A stretch of 64,000 bases of DNA, from positions 7,936,001 to 8,000,000 of the forward strand of contig CAVNZM010000011.1 in NCBI GenBank assembly GCA_963693365.1. The letters run 5' to 3'. Below are positions 10,745-22,146 of the stretch, in pieces. Each line of letters begins with the position of its first letter. Position 1 is the stretch's first letter. The notes under the pieces are model-generated. The model saw only the letters and a program-made list of their open reading frames with translations. It made no database searches and was not told the origin of the DNA. The position numbers and the translations under genes are program-made. The DNA comes from Amoebidium appalachense (lineage: Eukaryota > Ichthyosporea).

Positions 10745-11104
10745 CTATCTGGCACGGGAAGGAACGAACCATGCCGTGGGTGACTGACGCAGCGCTGCAG
10801 CCCGGGCAAGGAGCGACGCAGGCACCCGAATAGAAAGAACAAGAGACTGGCCAGCCTGCACATACCGGCGGAGGGAGGCATGCGATCTCCACCGACCACG
10901 CAGAGCAATCGTCTCTACCGAAACACCCCTGACGTAGTATCTCGAGGCACCACCATGGCGAAGACTGTGAAGATGGAACCCATACTCGTTGAGGCCGAGG
11001 GAGTCACATGCCGCTTGGAACTTGGCACGCAGAACATCATACGAGAAAGGAAACAGCCGCGCAGAAGGGGGGGCACCACGGAACCAGAAAGACAGGATGG
11101 CCAA
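10745..11104 (-). pseudogene. tyrosine recombinase C-terminal fragment (DIRS/Ngaro/Crypton type)
   Basis: A minus-strand frame carries the C-terminal half of a tyrosine recombinase: HSLRHGGAS (catalytic H..R), then RGRWRSHASLRRYV, in which W replaces the usual second His and the Tyr of RRYVQAG is the likely nucleophile. Such recombinases belong to YR retrotransposons (DIRS, Ngaro, PAT) or Cryptons. The N-terminal half is missing: at about 11105 the sequence switches to Ty3/gypsy relic. Downstream on the same strand (10685-10670) is CCCCAGCAGGGGGATA (plus-strand reading), a motif also found in the paired repeats at 11941 and 12487. Confidence 0.75.
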
Positions 11105-11111
11105 CAGGGAC

Positions 11112-11910
11112 GGAAAAACAGATACGAAAACTGCTTAAGAAATAGAAGCATGTGTTCTCTGCACACGACAACGACTTTGGTTTGAGTACCTTAGACGAAC
11201 TGTTGATCGAAGTAACTACCACCATATCACAGTACCGCAGGCCCTATAACATCCCACATCACCTTCGCGCGATAGCCTACACAAACAAATCCAAAATTGG
11301 GTAGAGTTTGGAGTGATTGAGCCTGTGTCCAGCCCTTACTCCGCTCCGATGGTGTTGGTGGCAAAAAAGGACGGGTCTTTAAGAGTCTGCATTGATTTTC
11401 GAATGCTGAACTTGATTACGAAGAAAGACGGTTACCCTTTACCACGAATTGACATGGCTCTGGGTATGCTCAGAGGTGCCCGCGTGTTTTCCGCACTTGA
11501 TTTAAACGGTGGTTACCACCAAGTCAAAGTAGCTGATAAACGTCAAAGAAAAACTTGCATTTACCACCCCTGAGGGCAGTATCAATTCACACGCGCACCT
11601 TTTGGAGTAAGTAACATGCCTGCTGTCTTTTCACGGATGATGAACTGTGTATTCACTGGTATGCTGTGGACACATGTACTCATATATCTCGATGATATAT
11701 TAGTTATGTCACCCACTATCGAAGAACATTTTGGGCATTTGGATTCATGTTTTTCCCGGCTCTGTGATGCAGGATTTAAAACTGAAAGGCAGAAAATGCT
11801 CTTTGTTCATGGAAGAAGTTGGCTATTTAGGCCATCGTGTATGCCCGGATGGTATTAAGGTAGACCCAGAAAAAGTGGCAGCAATTAAGAATAAAAGCTA
11901 CCCACAAAAT
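11112..11910 (+). pseudogene. Ty3/gypsy reverse transcriptase relic
   Basis: Readable RT blocks are GVIEPVSSPYSAPMVLVAKK, DGSLRVCIDFRMLN, FSALDLNGGYHQV and the catalytic YLDD at 11685-11696. A frameshift creates the stop at 11571-11573 (within the FTTPEGQY motif), and a second lies near 11780, after which the frame reads EEVGYLGHRVCPDG and KVAAIKN. The frame then breaks off at the inserted repeat pair and resumes at 13336. This is a dead copy of the family to which the LTR element at 6284 belongs. Confidence 0.9.
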
Positions 11911-11924
11911 TTATCTTCGTGTGT

Positions 11925-13335
11925 CGTCACTCTTTACTCGCCCCAGCAAGGGGATAGATTACTTGCAGTGTCGTGTGTAGGTGCCTAGGCTGCACACACA
12001 AACACATGTGCTCTCCAAGGAGACACATTTTTGATGGCAGGCCATCACCACAGCCACTCAAGGGAGGGTGGGCGGGAAAAACAAAATACTTAACTAGAGA
12101 AAACAACCGTTTACGGGCCTCAGGAGGCCCTGCCAACTTGCTAGACTAAGGACACATTCTGCTCAGGAGCAGTGCCAGCGACTGAGAGGCCTACGAATCT
12201 GCGGGCTAGCGGTTTATATACACGCAGGATATGGCTCACAACATCCGATTGGCTACAGGGGAATGTAAAGACCAAATATGGCTACACTTAAACAGGACCA
12301 ATCATTGCACTTACATTTACGTACAGAGAACTGCTTGGCTAAGCCATACCTAGAGACTAACCAATCGGAATGCAAAGTAGCTGGCAGTTCGAATTCCACA
12401 TGTCACTTCGTCGTCGTGGCTGCGGCCGTTTCTCAAAGAAAACCCGTTTAAAAACGAACCATACTTGTGCCGTCACTCTTTACTCGCCCCAGCAAGGGGA
12501 TAGATTACTTGCAGTGTCGTGTGTAGGTGCCTAGGCTGCATGCACACACAAACACATGTGCTCTCCACACCTCCCATGCTGGCGCAATGCAAAGGGCGCC
12601 GTAACAAAAATGTTTGCAAATAAACAGGCAGAGCGGACAACTGGTTGAAACGCTCGCATGCTGAGTGTTATTGTCCGCGCGTACAGAACCAAACAGCCGC
12701 CCAGGGACTGAAGAGTCGAGGGCGAGGACGGCTAAGGAGACGTCTAAAAACGAAAATAGGTTGCCAAAAGGCAGGCCAGGGCCGAAACGTGTGGGGGGGC
12801 AGAGCGTCAGAGTGGCGGAACAAGGGTTGTGAAGCCAACATGGCCATCGCCAGAAGTCAGTTTAAGCCAGCAAGGGGCCAGGCGGACAGCTGTGGAGAGG
12901 GGCAGTGCTGCACGTGAAGAGTCGCGACGCCATGGCAGCATAAACGGTGTAAAACAAAATACTTAAATAAAGAAAACAACCGTTTACGGGCCTCAGGAGG
13001 CCCTGCCAACTTGCTGGACTAAGGACACATTCTGCTCAGAAGCAGTGCCAGCGACTGAGAGGCCTACGAATCTGCGGGCTAGCGGTTTATATACACGCAG
13101 GATATGGCTCACAACATCCGATTGGCTACAGGGGAATGTAAAGACCAAATATGGCTACACTTAAACAGGACCAATCATTGCACTTACATTTACGTACAGA
13201 GAACTGATTGGCTAAGCCATACCTAGAGACTAACCAATCGGAATGCAAAGTAGCTGGCAGTTCGAATTCCACATGTCACTTCGTCGTCGTGGCTGCGGCC
13301 GTTCCTCAAAGAAAACCCGTTTAAAAACGAACCAT
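11925..13335. mobile_element. paired direct-repeat units inserted in the gypsy relic
   Basis: Unit 1 (11925-12462, 538 bp) and unit 2 (12471-13335, 865 bp) share both ends: block A (11925-12017 and 12471-12567, starting CGTCACTCTTTACTCGCCCC) and block B (12077-12462 and 12951-13335, ending AAAAACGAACCAT). Only 8 bp separate the units. The centres differ: 59 bp in unit 1 and 383 bp in unit 2. The order A-x-B-A-y-B recalls the split direct repeats of YR retroelements such as PAT/Ngaro, or else a tandem pair of LTR-like ends. The gypsy frame continues on either side. Confidence 0.7.
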
Positions 13336-13906
13336 GAGCTACGAAGTGACCTCGGGTTATTTTCATATTATCGAATATTTGTGGAAGATTTCAGCCACAT
13401 GGCCGAACCACTCACGTGAATGATGCTGGGCACCTCAAAGGAGGATTCAGAATTATCAAAACGAATTCACGAAAAAATAGCCCCCTCTACGAAACCCGCC
13501 AAACGCAACGGCAGCGCAAAACAACGAAAATACGAAGCAAAAGATTTGCACGCCGATTCTGCAGCTATTTTGGCCACGAAAAAGAAAGCACAGAAAAATG
13601 CTGCATGGGTGTAGGGTACGGAACAGGAGAAAGCATACGATACCCTTAAGAATGCGTTAATTAATGCACCTGTGCTTGCTCACCCCGATTTCACCAAACC
13701 TTTTATTGTAGACTCAAATGCTTCACAGTATGCTCTGGACGCGGTGATTTCGCAGGTAGGTGATGACGGCAAAGAACGACCCATAGCTTATGCAAGCAGA
13801 ACAATCTCTAAAAGTGAACGAAATTATGCGGCGAATAAAAGAGAAGCCTTAGGTGTGTATTGGGCTGTGTGCAAAGCATTTTGCGCTTACACCTATGCGA
13901 GCTAAA
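13336..13906 (+). pseudogene. Ty3/gypsy RNase H relic
   Basis: The relic resumes with a segment reading roughly YHYYRIFVEDFSHMAEPLT, then after several frame changes (13420-13620) gives a clean RNase H start: LAHPDFTKPFIVDSNASQYA, VISQVGDDGKERPIAYASR and ERNYAANKREALGVYWAV. DSNAS holds the first catalytic Asp and KREAL the Glu. The frame stops at 13903-13905 inside the domain, so the C-terminal RNase H, integrase and right LTR are absent here. Confidence 0.9.
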
Positions 13907-14154
13907 GCCATATTTAGTCAGAAATGTGCCGCAATTGCCGGATTAGAATCTGTGGTCTGGGGGTGTTAGCCATTTGGGCTAATGTCATGTTTCATTGGAT
14001 GATGTGCAGTGAAATATGCATTTTGGTAGATTTTGTGGATTTGACATGTTCTTAGTCAATTCAGAACATTTCCCTAGGCAAAAATGTGGCCAGCATCATA
14101 AATTGAGCTGACGCAGCCACAGGGAGGTCAGTTGCGACGCTACTGAGTCGTTTA

Positions 14155-14264
14155 GGGCCTGTTTGGCAACGCGGAGTTCGCGGCCTAACTCCGGAGTAAG
14201 ATCGATTTTGGAGTTAGGGCTTAACGCAAATTTCTGAAATTCGCGGATGCCAAACAGACGGCCC
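14155..14264. mobile_element. MITE-like element with CTGTTTGGCA terminal inverted repeats
   Basis: The left end GGGCCTGTTTGGCAACGCGG faces the right end, whose reverse complement is GGGCCGTCTGTTTGGCATCC. It is 110 bp long and encodes nothing. CTGTTTGGCAACGCGGAGTT is shared with the element at 20889-21024, so this is a family. No target duplication is evident. Confidence 0.65.
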
Positions 14265-14762
14265 AATCTGGCCTGTGAACGCTGGAGTTCAAACCCCTCG
14301 GACATCGCTTGAACTCCAAATCCTGGAATCCACCTCCGGAGGTGGATTATGCGCGGAATGTTCAACTCCGTGTGAAGGTCTAAACCAATGAAAATACATG
14401 TCATGAGACTTTTTCACATACCTCTCTCAGCCAATAGTCGGCAGTGCAATATAGCCGCTCCCACAAAAAAAAAAAACCCAAAAAACGGTTAACGAATGCT
14501 AATACTGATTTGTGATAGGCTACATAGTATCTCAACCACGTCTAAACAACATCCTAAATGCTGCTTTTACATCGATTTAGATCAGATGCTTTTGGGTGGA
14601 CTTGCATGTGGTTTTGTCCCCCACCCTTTCCAGACATGAATACGTCTGAAATCTGTCTACATGTATACTTTATGCTGTCTTCTGTTTACCATAAACTTAT
14701 CTTTTACCACCAGCCTCCAATGATTGCGTGTACAGACTACTCACACATTTTGTTTGCTGCAG

Positions 14763-14971
14763 GACATTGCCAAGACATACCCGGAGTTTATGTGCGTGGT
14801 TCTCAACGTCTACGAGGAGTCGTTGGCCTGCAAGATGATGCACTTGTGCCCCTCCGTGATCAAATGGCCGGCTATAGAAAACAAGTGCAACGATGAAGGC
14901 TACACTGGTGGGGCTCATCCGTCGACCATAAAACTGGTAAGTTGATTCCGTCACCCTATTGCTGTCCCCCC

Positions 14972-15025
<54 letters not shown>

Positions 15026-15520
15026 ACATGCATATCACTTAACACAACCCACAGCCATTGGCAACCCCATTATGCTGATAAGAAAGGAGACATGTTGAAT
15101 CAGATGTGATTCTTACCAAACCAGCACCGTTATTTAGTTGTCATTTGCTAAACCCGTTTCTTAGGGTTCTCAATACAACTCTGCCGTGAAATAACTGTCT
15201 TTCCAAACTTCAAAGTAACATGTTTCTGTTATAGTTTAATATAAATCTGTTCTCCATTACATGTCTAAAAATCAATTTCATCCAACAGTACATCAAAAAC
15301 CATGCGCGCATCGTCACCCGCCGCAATAAGATCTTGGCCAGCTTTGGCCGAGGCCGAGGCCGCGGCCAAAGCTGCTGCCGACAAGAAACCAGCCGACAGC
15401 TCTGACGGCGAGAGCGAGGGGGAGGAGGTGAAGGATGGGGAGCAGGTGAAGGAGGGGGAGGGGGAGGGGGAGGGGGAGGGGGAGGGGGGGAGGGGGAGGG
15501 GGGGAAAGAGAAAATAGATA
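14763..15520 (+). CDS. unrecognised two-exon gene fragment
   Basis: Exon A (14763-14936, 58 codons, CAG acceptor and GTAAGT donor) reads DIAKTYPEFMCVVLNVYEES through HPSTIKL. It joins in phase to exon B (from 15289 after CCAACAG), reading YIKNHARIVTRRNKILASFG. In that frame exon B stops at 15403-15405. Shifting one base at the repeated GGCCGAGGCC block gives instead an Ala/Lys helix and a long acidic tail (to 15517), which looks more natural, so a one-base error or mutation is possible. I do not recognise the protein. Upstream exons may have been lost to the transposons. Poly-C plus CA tracts fill the intron (14970-15028). Confidence 0.5.
14970..15028. repeat. (C)n(CA)n tract
   Basis: About 40 C followed by (CA)9 inside the intron of the fragment above. 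A similar tract stands at 15570-15606. Confidence 0.9.
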
Positions 15521-16422
15521 AGGAGGAGGAGGAGAAGAAGGGTTAACAGAAGGCTAAGCCTCAACCCCTCCCCCCCCCCCCCCTCCCCCCCCCCCCCACA
15601 CACACACAAAAAAATAACAAGTTAAAATTGTAATGGATTCTTTTGGTTTCTAGTTATCATATGCATATTTTTTTGTTAGAGTGTGTCTCTCAGTCTACCT
15701 GATGTGGTAGTTTGCAGTTGTTTAAGCAGGTGTAAGAAGTACTTCCTGTTTACAGTGAAAAGCAGTTGTTTTAGCAGTTGTAAGAAGTGCTTCCTGTTTA
15801 CAGTGAAAAAGAAGTAGTAGGGTAAATAAAGTATGGAGGCAAGACCCTGTGGGTCTGGCACCTCGTCATCGTCCTCGATCGTCAAAGGTTCGTGTGGGGT
15901 GGGTGGTGGTCCGCGCGGCGGCTGGGGGGGGGGGGGGGGGGGGGTTTAATGATATCATCACGACATCCTCCAGCCATCCAACAGATGACTTTAAGGATGA
16001 CGACGGTCTTTTTAGTGTGACTTTTAGAACATCCTGAAAGATGGCTTTAAAATTGCATAAAGAAATCTTCCGGTGCTCTTACCAGAACTATGAAGATATA
16101 ATTATTCTATCTATGGGAGCGACCATATATAACGTCAGGCCGTCCTAAAGCCGTCTAAAGTGTATATTAATTGTGTCTTTTCCTCAATTAATGATGAATC
16201 TATATTATGACGTAAATACGTCTAACGCATATCTTGTTTGTGTCACTATTTACCAATAAAAATATCCCTACTAGAGCCAATCGGTGAGTTGCTTTTAGTA
16301 CGTCCTAAAGTCGACGACTCGTATTAGACTGAAATAACATATTACATAACTACATTGTAAGGATACATTTAGGTTAACCACAACATATCTGTAATATATC
16401 TCTGCAAATTCTTCAAGAGGTG
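15521..16422. other. non-coding stretch between gene fragment and LTR element
   Basis: Holds a C-rich/CA tract, a duplicated AAGAAGTACTTCCTGTTTACAG-like segment (15726-15807) and a G-run near 15925. No gene seen. Confidence 0.5.
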
Positions 16423-16427
16423 TTAAG

Positions 16428-17035
16428 TGTCGTGTTACGTCCTCGCGTGTATACGATGTACTCTAACTAACTGCACGCTTAAAGGGGCTTGAAACTGTGT
16501 ATACGTATAAACTTTTCTTTGAGTTGGGTGGGAAGCGAGCCAAACGTGTTCTCAGAAGAACTTCGAAAAGCCCGCGACCCCGCGAGACACTTCACAGACA
16601 TGCGGCCCACTGGCCAGACAAATACCACAGTGACATTCAGCCAATCACAACACTCCCTCCCCCACAGGGCTACACGCACTCCACACCATTGGCTACCGCC
16701 ACCTCAGACACCCCTACACAGCACTACAACACGTACACACCTTTACTCACAATACATATAAGCATACACACACGCGAGCAGGCAACATGGGTCTCGCCAA
16801 GCACACAGCAAGAAGCAATACAACATATAACATGAAGAGTACGCAGAGGCATGGAGCATGCACGCGCGCACCAAACAATCAGCCGCCGCTGCATCAGATT
16901 CTCTCCATACCACTGAATAATCTCCTCATACTCCACTTAGACCCCGGCATCACTATGCAAGAAAACCCCCGAAATTAACTCACCAAAACACAAAATATAG
17001 AAGCAAACTAATACGAATCAGCTCAGCACATGATA
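16428..17035 (-). repeat. LTR (3' in element orientation)
   Basis: 608-bp copy. Its terminal C is mutated, giving TGATA where the partner LTR has TGACA. Confidence 0.93.
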
Positions 17036-17046
17036 ACTCCCCCCTC
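17036..17046 (-). other. polypurine tract
   Basis: Minus-strand GAGGGGGGAGT abuts the downstream LTR; this fixes the element's orientation together with the gag reading direction. Confidence 0.75.
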
Positions 17047-17984
17047 GCACAGAAAATAACTAAGTTCCACCTCAGTAAAAACTACCTAAAAACAAAATAA
17101 AGTTATGTGCTGAGCGACTACAACTACCGCTACCCATGCAGGAAGCAACATTTAACATAGAACATAAAACATATACATGCATCATCACCACGCACCACCC
17201 CACCATGGTTAGTACCCAACCCAACCCCAAAACAAGGATATGAACCGCCACTGACGTTGCCCTGTAGATGCACCTCTGCCCCCGTCCACAACCTGCACCC
17301 AAAACCCCATGCCCCTGGCACAATGTTATATCGAGTGGAACATAGCAACAGACATGATAACAGACACCATCCATACAACCACACTCAGCATGCCCCATCC
17401 ACAAAAAATTCCTAACACAACCAAACATGCCGTGACGAACACCTCCAGACTCATGTGACTTACACCTCCAGACTCTCTTGCTGGCCATTCCTCTACCCGA
17501 CAAAGACTCCTACTACGTAGGTCCCGGTGGTTTGGGAATGCCTCCGCCCCAACCGTGCCCTACCCAGCCGTGTGTCTAAGGCCTACGGCTGCACTGGGCA
17601 CCACAACACTACTCAACAACACTACGGGCAGCCACTCCAAAGGGCCTCAACACCAGGCCCAGGGCAGCCACTCCAAGGGGCCTCAGCACCAGGCCCTTTG
17701 ACGACGGGGGTTCACAACAGTGGGGGCCTGCCACTGCCATGACTACACCTCGACCCCCCCCCCCAGCCCCCTCGTCAGAGGGCCGAGCTCCCAGACAGCA
17801 GCAGGACTTTCTATTCCACTGACCCTAACCACACACGTCGCCAACACAGGACTCAGACACACGTCGAAAACGCCAGGCACCAGTAGAAAACTCGCCGAAA
17901 AATAACACCACACAACTCCCATACAACAACAACAACCCAAGAGACAGCCTACCCGTTAATAAAACCTTCATACCTGCAACACGG
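17047..17984 (-). other. non-coding interior of the gag-only element
   Basis: No polymerase, protease or integrase motif was found on either strand. Confidence 0.55.
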
Positions 17985-18881
17985 TCACCGACGTCCCCCA
18001 CGACGGGGCTGTTTACACCACGCGTATGTGTGCCCCCGCTCCTTGTAGTTGTCGCAGGTGCCTGGGAAAGAGTCCGGCACCGGCTCTTGCTGTCCCGCCC
18101 GACGACGCCAGCCTGGCCCATCATCCCGTTGTGGCCGTGGCTGGTAGGGCTGGTAGCGCCGTGGGGAGGGTGACCGCCGCCGGTCCCCTCTGATGCCTCT
18201 GCCCTCCTCCCTCTCACGGTCCCGGTACCTATCTCCTCTGTACCGGTCCCCCTCCTGGTCCTTCTCCTCCAGACGCTTGGTGAGCACAGCCACCTGCTTC
18301 AAGAGAGCAGTGAGTGTAGGCGTGTCCTGCCCAGCCCCATGCTTTACCTCCATGACCTCAGCAGCATGCTTATCCCTCATAGCCAGCTTACTCTCAAACT
18401 GCGCTAAAAACCGCCTCTTCACCGCCCTCCACGCCAAGTCTACGTCATGCTGCTCTTCATGCTGAGCAAACAGCTCACCAAACTGACTGCTATCTACAAA
18501 CAGAGAGCAAGCAGCATGAAACTTTCCACGAGCATCATTCTCCAACCCAGCAAGAAACACAAGAGCACGAAAATTTTCTTCGAACAGCTCAAAGTGGGTT
18601 CTAGCTTCGGTCACAGACATGGTGAGGGGGGGGTAAGTAAACTTAGCTTGTCTGAGATCAGCGTCAAACTCCCGTCGTCGTCCGTCGTCCAGGTACTTGG
18701 CCACCGCCCTGTCGAGCCACTCAAGCTCATTCTCGGGGCGCAAAACCTCAACCACGTCCCCGGAGCCGCCCGTAACAATAGGCACCTGTGCGTTGGCCGC
18801 TTCGTAGCGGGCGGCCAGCTGGAGTGTGGCCGGGTTGCGGGCTCCACCCGCCACTGTGCGGGCGTACGCAACTGTGCGCAC
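17985..18881 (-). CDS. gag-like protein with degenerate zinc knuckle
   Basis: A 298-codon frame: an Ala-rich N-terminus, a helical capsid-like region (EARTHFELFEENFRALVFLA, AWRAVKRRFLAQFESKL), a coiled stretch (LLKQVAVLTKRLEEK), an Arg/Asp/Ser-rich region, and near the C-terminus CDNYKERGHTYAWC. That last motif has exact CCHC spacing, but the second Cys is Tyr, so zinc binding is doubtful. Frames upstream on the minus strand (18611-18973 and 19001-19288, the latter reading MSGFDLGLFRRLEVEE) look like the true N-terminus displaced by frameshifts, so this gag is probably dead. Confidence 0.75.
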   Translation of the reverse strand: MRTVAYARTVAGGARNPATLQLAARYEAANAQVPIVTGGSGDVVEVLRPENELEWLDRAVAKYLDDGRRREFDADLRQAKFTYPPLTMSVTEARTHFELFEENFRALVFLAGLENDARGKFHAACSLFVDSSQFGELFAQHEEQHDVDLAWRAVKRRFLAQFESKLAMRDKHAAEVMEVKHGAGQDTPTLTALLKQVAVLTKRLEEKDQEGDRYRGDRYRDREREEGRGIRGDRRRSPSPRRYQPYQPRPQRDDGPGWRRRAGQQEPVPDSFPGTCDNYKERGHTYAWCKQPRRGGRR

Positions 18882-19315
18882 AGACGGCTCGTCGGTAGGC
18901 AGTCGTGTGTTTCAAGCACTTTCTGGAACTCCAGCATTGAGGAGCCCACCGTGTTCATGATGAGTGTGGCCATCCTTCGAGGGGTTTGGACGTCCTTCCC
19001 CTAAGTGGCCTCTGCTGGGCAAACGGCCCTTAGCTTGCTAAGCCACCTAGGGAGGTCCAGGTCCTTAGCGAGAACTAAGTCCCCTGTGATACTAGTCCTA
19101 CTGCTCATGTTGCCTATGCCAACTGTTTCTAGCTGTAGGTCTGTGTGTGCGTATGTTTCTTCTACCTCTAACCGGCGAAAAAGTCCTAAGTCAAAACCAC
19201 TCATAACCGCTAGTCCTGAAAAAAAAAAAACTAGGGGTGAAAGCAACAGCCCAGAAGGACTAACAGTGCGTGTGCCCCCTCCCTGCAAAAAACTGCAGAG
19301 AAAGGGGGTGTAGCT

Positions 19316-19924
19316 TGTCGTGTTACGTCCTCGCGTGTATACGATGTGCTCTAACTAACTGCACGCTTAAAGGGGCTTGAAACTGTGTATACGTATAAAC
19401 TTTTCTTTGAGTTGGGTGGGAAGCGAGCCAAACGTGTTCTCAGAAGAACTTCGAAAAGCCCGCGACCCCGCGAGACACTTCACAGACACGTGGCCCACTG
19501 GCCAGACAAATACCACAGTGACATTCAGCCAATCACAACACTTCCTCCCCCACAGGGCTACACGCACTCCACACCATTGGCTACCGCCACCTCAGACACC
19601 CCTACACAGCACTACAACACGTACACACCTTTACTCACAATACATATAAGCATACACACACGCGAGCAGGCAACATGGGTCTCGCCAAGCACACAGCAAG
19701 AAGCAATACAACATATAACATGAAGAGTACGCAGAGGCATGGAGCATGCAGGCGCGCACCAAACAATCAGCCGCCGCTGCATCAGATTCTCCCCATACCA
19801 CTGAATAATCTCCTCATACTCCACTTAGACCCCGGCATCACTTATGCAAGAAAACCCCCGAAATTAACTCACCAAAACACAAAATATAGAAGCAAACTAA
19901 TACGAATCAGCTCAGCACATGACA
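19316..19924 (-). repeat. LTR (5' in element orientation)
   Basis: 609-bp copy; followed on the plus strand by target duplication TTAAG. Confidence 0.93.
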
Positions 19925-19929
19925 TTAAG

Positions 19930-20888
19930 TATGCCATATATATTCGTCTGAATTACATAAAGTAGTATTAAAGATGGATATTGGTGATCGCAAAGCGCTC
20001 TTGTAGACGGCTGACCGATAGCTTACAGATATGCTGGGGATATCTGTTTAGTAAAAGTTCATAAATATTGTCTTTTTATAGATTCGTTTAAGACATAACA
20101 AAGACGGCTCTAAGATATGCTTCGGGGAGGAAACAGATGGAACATGGGATAGGGTTTCGCCGGGTTACAGATATGCTAAGGACGTACTTACAGAGATGTG
20201 TTTAATAGCGCCTGCTAAAGCCGGACGGGTTAGGGATAGCTTGGAGTCATCTCTAACTAATAACGGTTATAAAGGGTATAGGTCAGGACGGGTTACGGGT
20301 TTAGGATGTCCCAGAGTGGTTTGAGACGGGAAAAAGATGCCGGGAGATGTTTGCTGATGGCCAAAAAAAGTTAAAGTGGAAAGGCGCCAAATGGAAAGTC
20401 CGTTGTCACCGGCATGGCCAGCTTGCTGGTGAGCCTGCGACAGCCCGAGCGCAGGCTGCGACACAGCCACACACAGCCGGCCACGTGTGGTAGGTCGTAT
20501 AAAAACAAGCCCCCCCTCAACTATTCTTCCTCTTCGCGGCCAACTTGTAGGCAACTTTTTTTTTACCATTAGACAGTCTTTTGCACATCGGTCAAGATTG
20601 TCTGAACCGACAAGATGCCTGTAGGGGGAAGCAAAGAATGCAATTGCTGCAATTGCGGCCGAAAGGGCCATGTTTCGTGCTAAATACATAGTGGCTTTGC
20701 AACCGGAAACGTTGTTGTTGTTATATATGCAAATGGTATCATCACAGTGTATAAAAATACATACATACGGGACACTGCACAGCCACTAGTACTGAGTCCT
20801 AGGTACGATATACGTGCAAAGTATGCGCACTCCGATCAACGTAAAACTTGCGCAATGTGACTTGGTAAACTAACCTGAAAAAAGTGTT
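19930..20888. other. no supported gene
   Basis: Short frames only. A minus-strand 140-codon frame (20267-20689) has no recognisable features. Confidence 0.4.
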
Positions 20889-21024
20889 GTCTGTTTGGCA
20901 CGAGCGGTTATCTACGCCAGGTTTTGACCTAAATCCGGATTACAAGTCAGAATCTGGATACTGATTTGATACCCGGCGTATACGGTCTACGCCAGAGTTC
21001 GTAACTCCGCGTTGCCAAACAGAC
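20889..21024. mobile_element. second MITE-like element, CTGTTTGGCA inverted repeats
   Basis: Left GTCTGTTTGGCA and right TGCCAAACAGAC bound 136 bp of non-coding sequence with an internal imperfect palindrome. Shares its end with the copy at 14155. Confidence 0.65.
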
Positions 21025-21186
21025 CCTTAGGTCTCTTTAACAGGTTTTTAGTTCAGTTTTTTGCCCACCCACCACACACTTCCCTATTTAGGTACCTAGA
21101 TTCGTTTTTGAACAAGTTTTTGTATGGCACTTGTCATCCTTATCATAATACCACACCTGTGCCTGTTTGTCACGGTGAGATTGATC

Positions 21187-21590
21187 TGTTGGAATATTTC
21201 AGTGGGGCAGAGACAGCTGTTCCGATCCTGTCCTCTTTTGTGTGTGGAAGTGGTGTGACTAGCCTGCCAGACATATCGCCATAATGTTTGCACTGCCAGC
21301 TAGAACGTTCGGTCGTCACGCTGAGTAGTCTTGGTCATAGCGATGGTCTTTACTTGCAGCGAAGCGGGCGACGGCGACAACGACAATCTGGACAGACACA
21401 GTCCAGAGATTATATACTACGATTGGAATGCAAAGTCATCCCAACAGAGATCCAATCACATACCTGTCGAGATCCCTATATGACTTAGAACCAATCATAT
21501 CGCCTCTTATAAGCTACCATCATCCCATAGTCATCACGATCACGATAGCGAGTGAGATGGGTTGACATCATATGCGATTGCATGAAGACA
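21187..21590 (-). repeat. TRIM LTR, left copy
   Basis: 404-bp copy; differs from the right copy at scattered sites and in its last 12 bp. Confidence 0.88.
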
Positions 21591-22146
21591 CACCTCTTCA
21601 ACAAATCTCACGAGCTACATTAGGAACTACAATGAGGTAAACAACCATCATGCAAACTAAACATATACATACACGCAGGTGCATCCAAGGTCTCACCCAA
21701 TCAAAGTGCATATTCATCTAGATCAAATTGCCGATTAGCTGTAGCTAAATCTCTTACGCATATGCACGCTTTCTATGCATGGTGACGGCACACTCTCTCT
21801 ACATAGGCATCTACCCGCAGGACTCAGCAAGCCATATCATAGTAGTCTCACAATGTTGCCATTCTCTCAACTAAGAGCAGTCTCAGCAGTACAGTGAGTT
21901 ACCGTAGTTAATACTTTGTCTTGATAGATAAATCCGTGTCTGATCCGGAAAGCTAGGATGTAGCACCCCTCAAACAACACTTCCAGACACACACCCCTCT
22001 CGCTCTGTGGCGAGGCATGTTGCTACGGTGCAGTCTCCAACGGCACCCCTGCACAATAGCATCATGTCGACCTCTGTTGACGATATCATATCACTGCAGG
22101 CGACACTGCAGGCCTAGGGCTGCGCGAACCAGATCTCATGCTACCA

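Larger units (their letters stand above)
16428..19924 (-). mobile_element. LTR retrotransposon with gag only (minus strand)
   Basis: A 3497-bp element bounded by the target duplication TTAAG (16423-16427 and 19925-19929). Its LTRs are 16428-17035 (608 bp) and 19316-19924 (609 bp). They differ by a few substitutions and one indel near 16953/19841. Read on the minus strand it begins TGTCATGTGC and ends CACGACA, with a GAGGGGGGAGT purine tract just before the downstream LTR (17036-17046). It encodes a gag-like protein but no polymerase, so it is non-autonomous. Its LTRs are older than those of the element at 6284. Confidence 0.93.

Noticed and set aside
12645-12917. Basic 90-codon frame in the second repeat unit
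   Set aside because: Composition follows local G/A-rich sequence; no motif and absent from the sister unit.
20267-20689. 140-codon minus-strand frame
   Set aside because: No recognisable domain, no splice partners, and lies between mobile elements.
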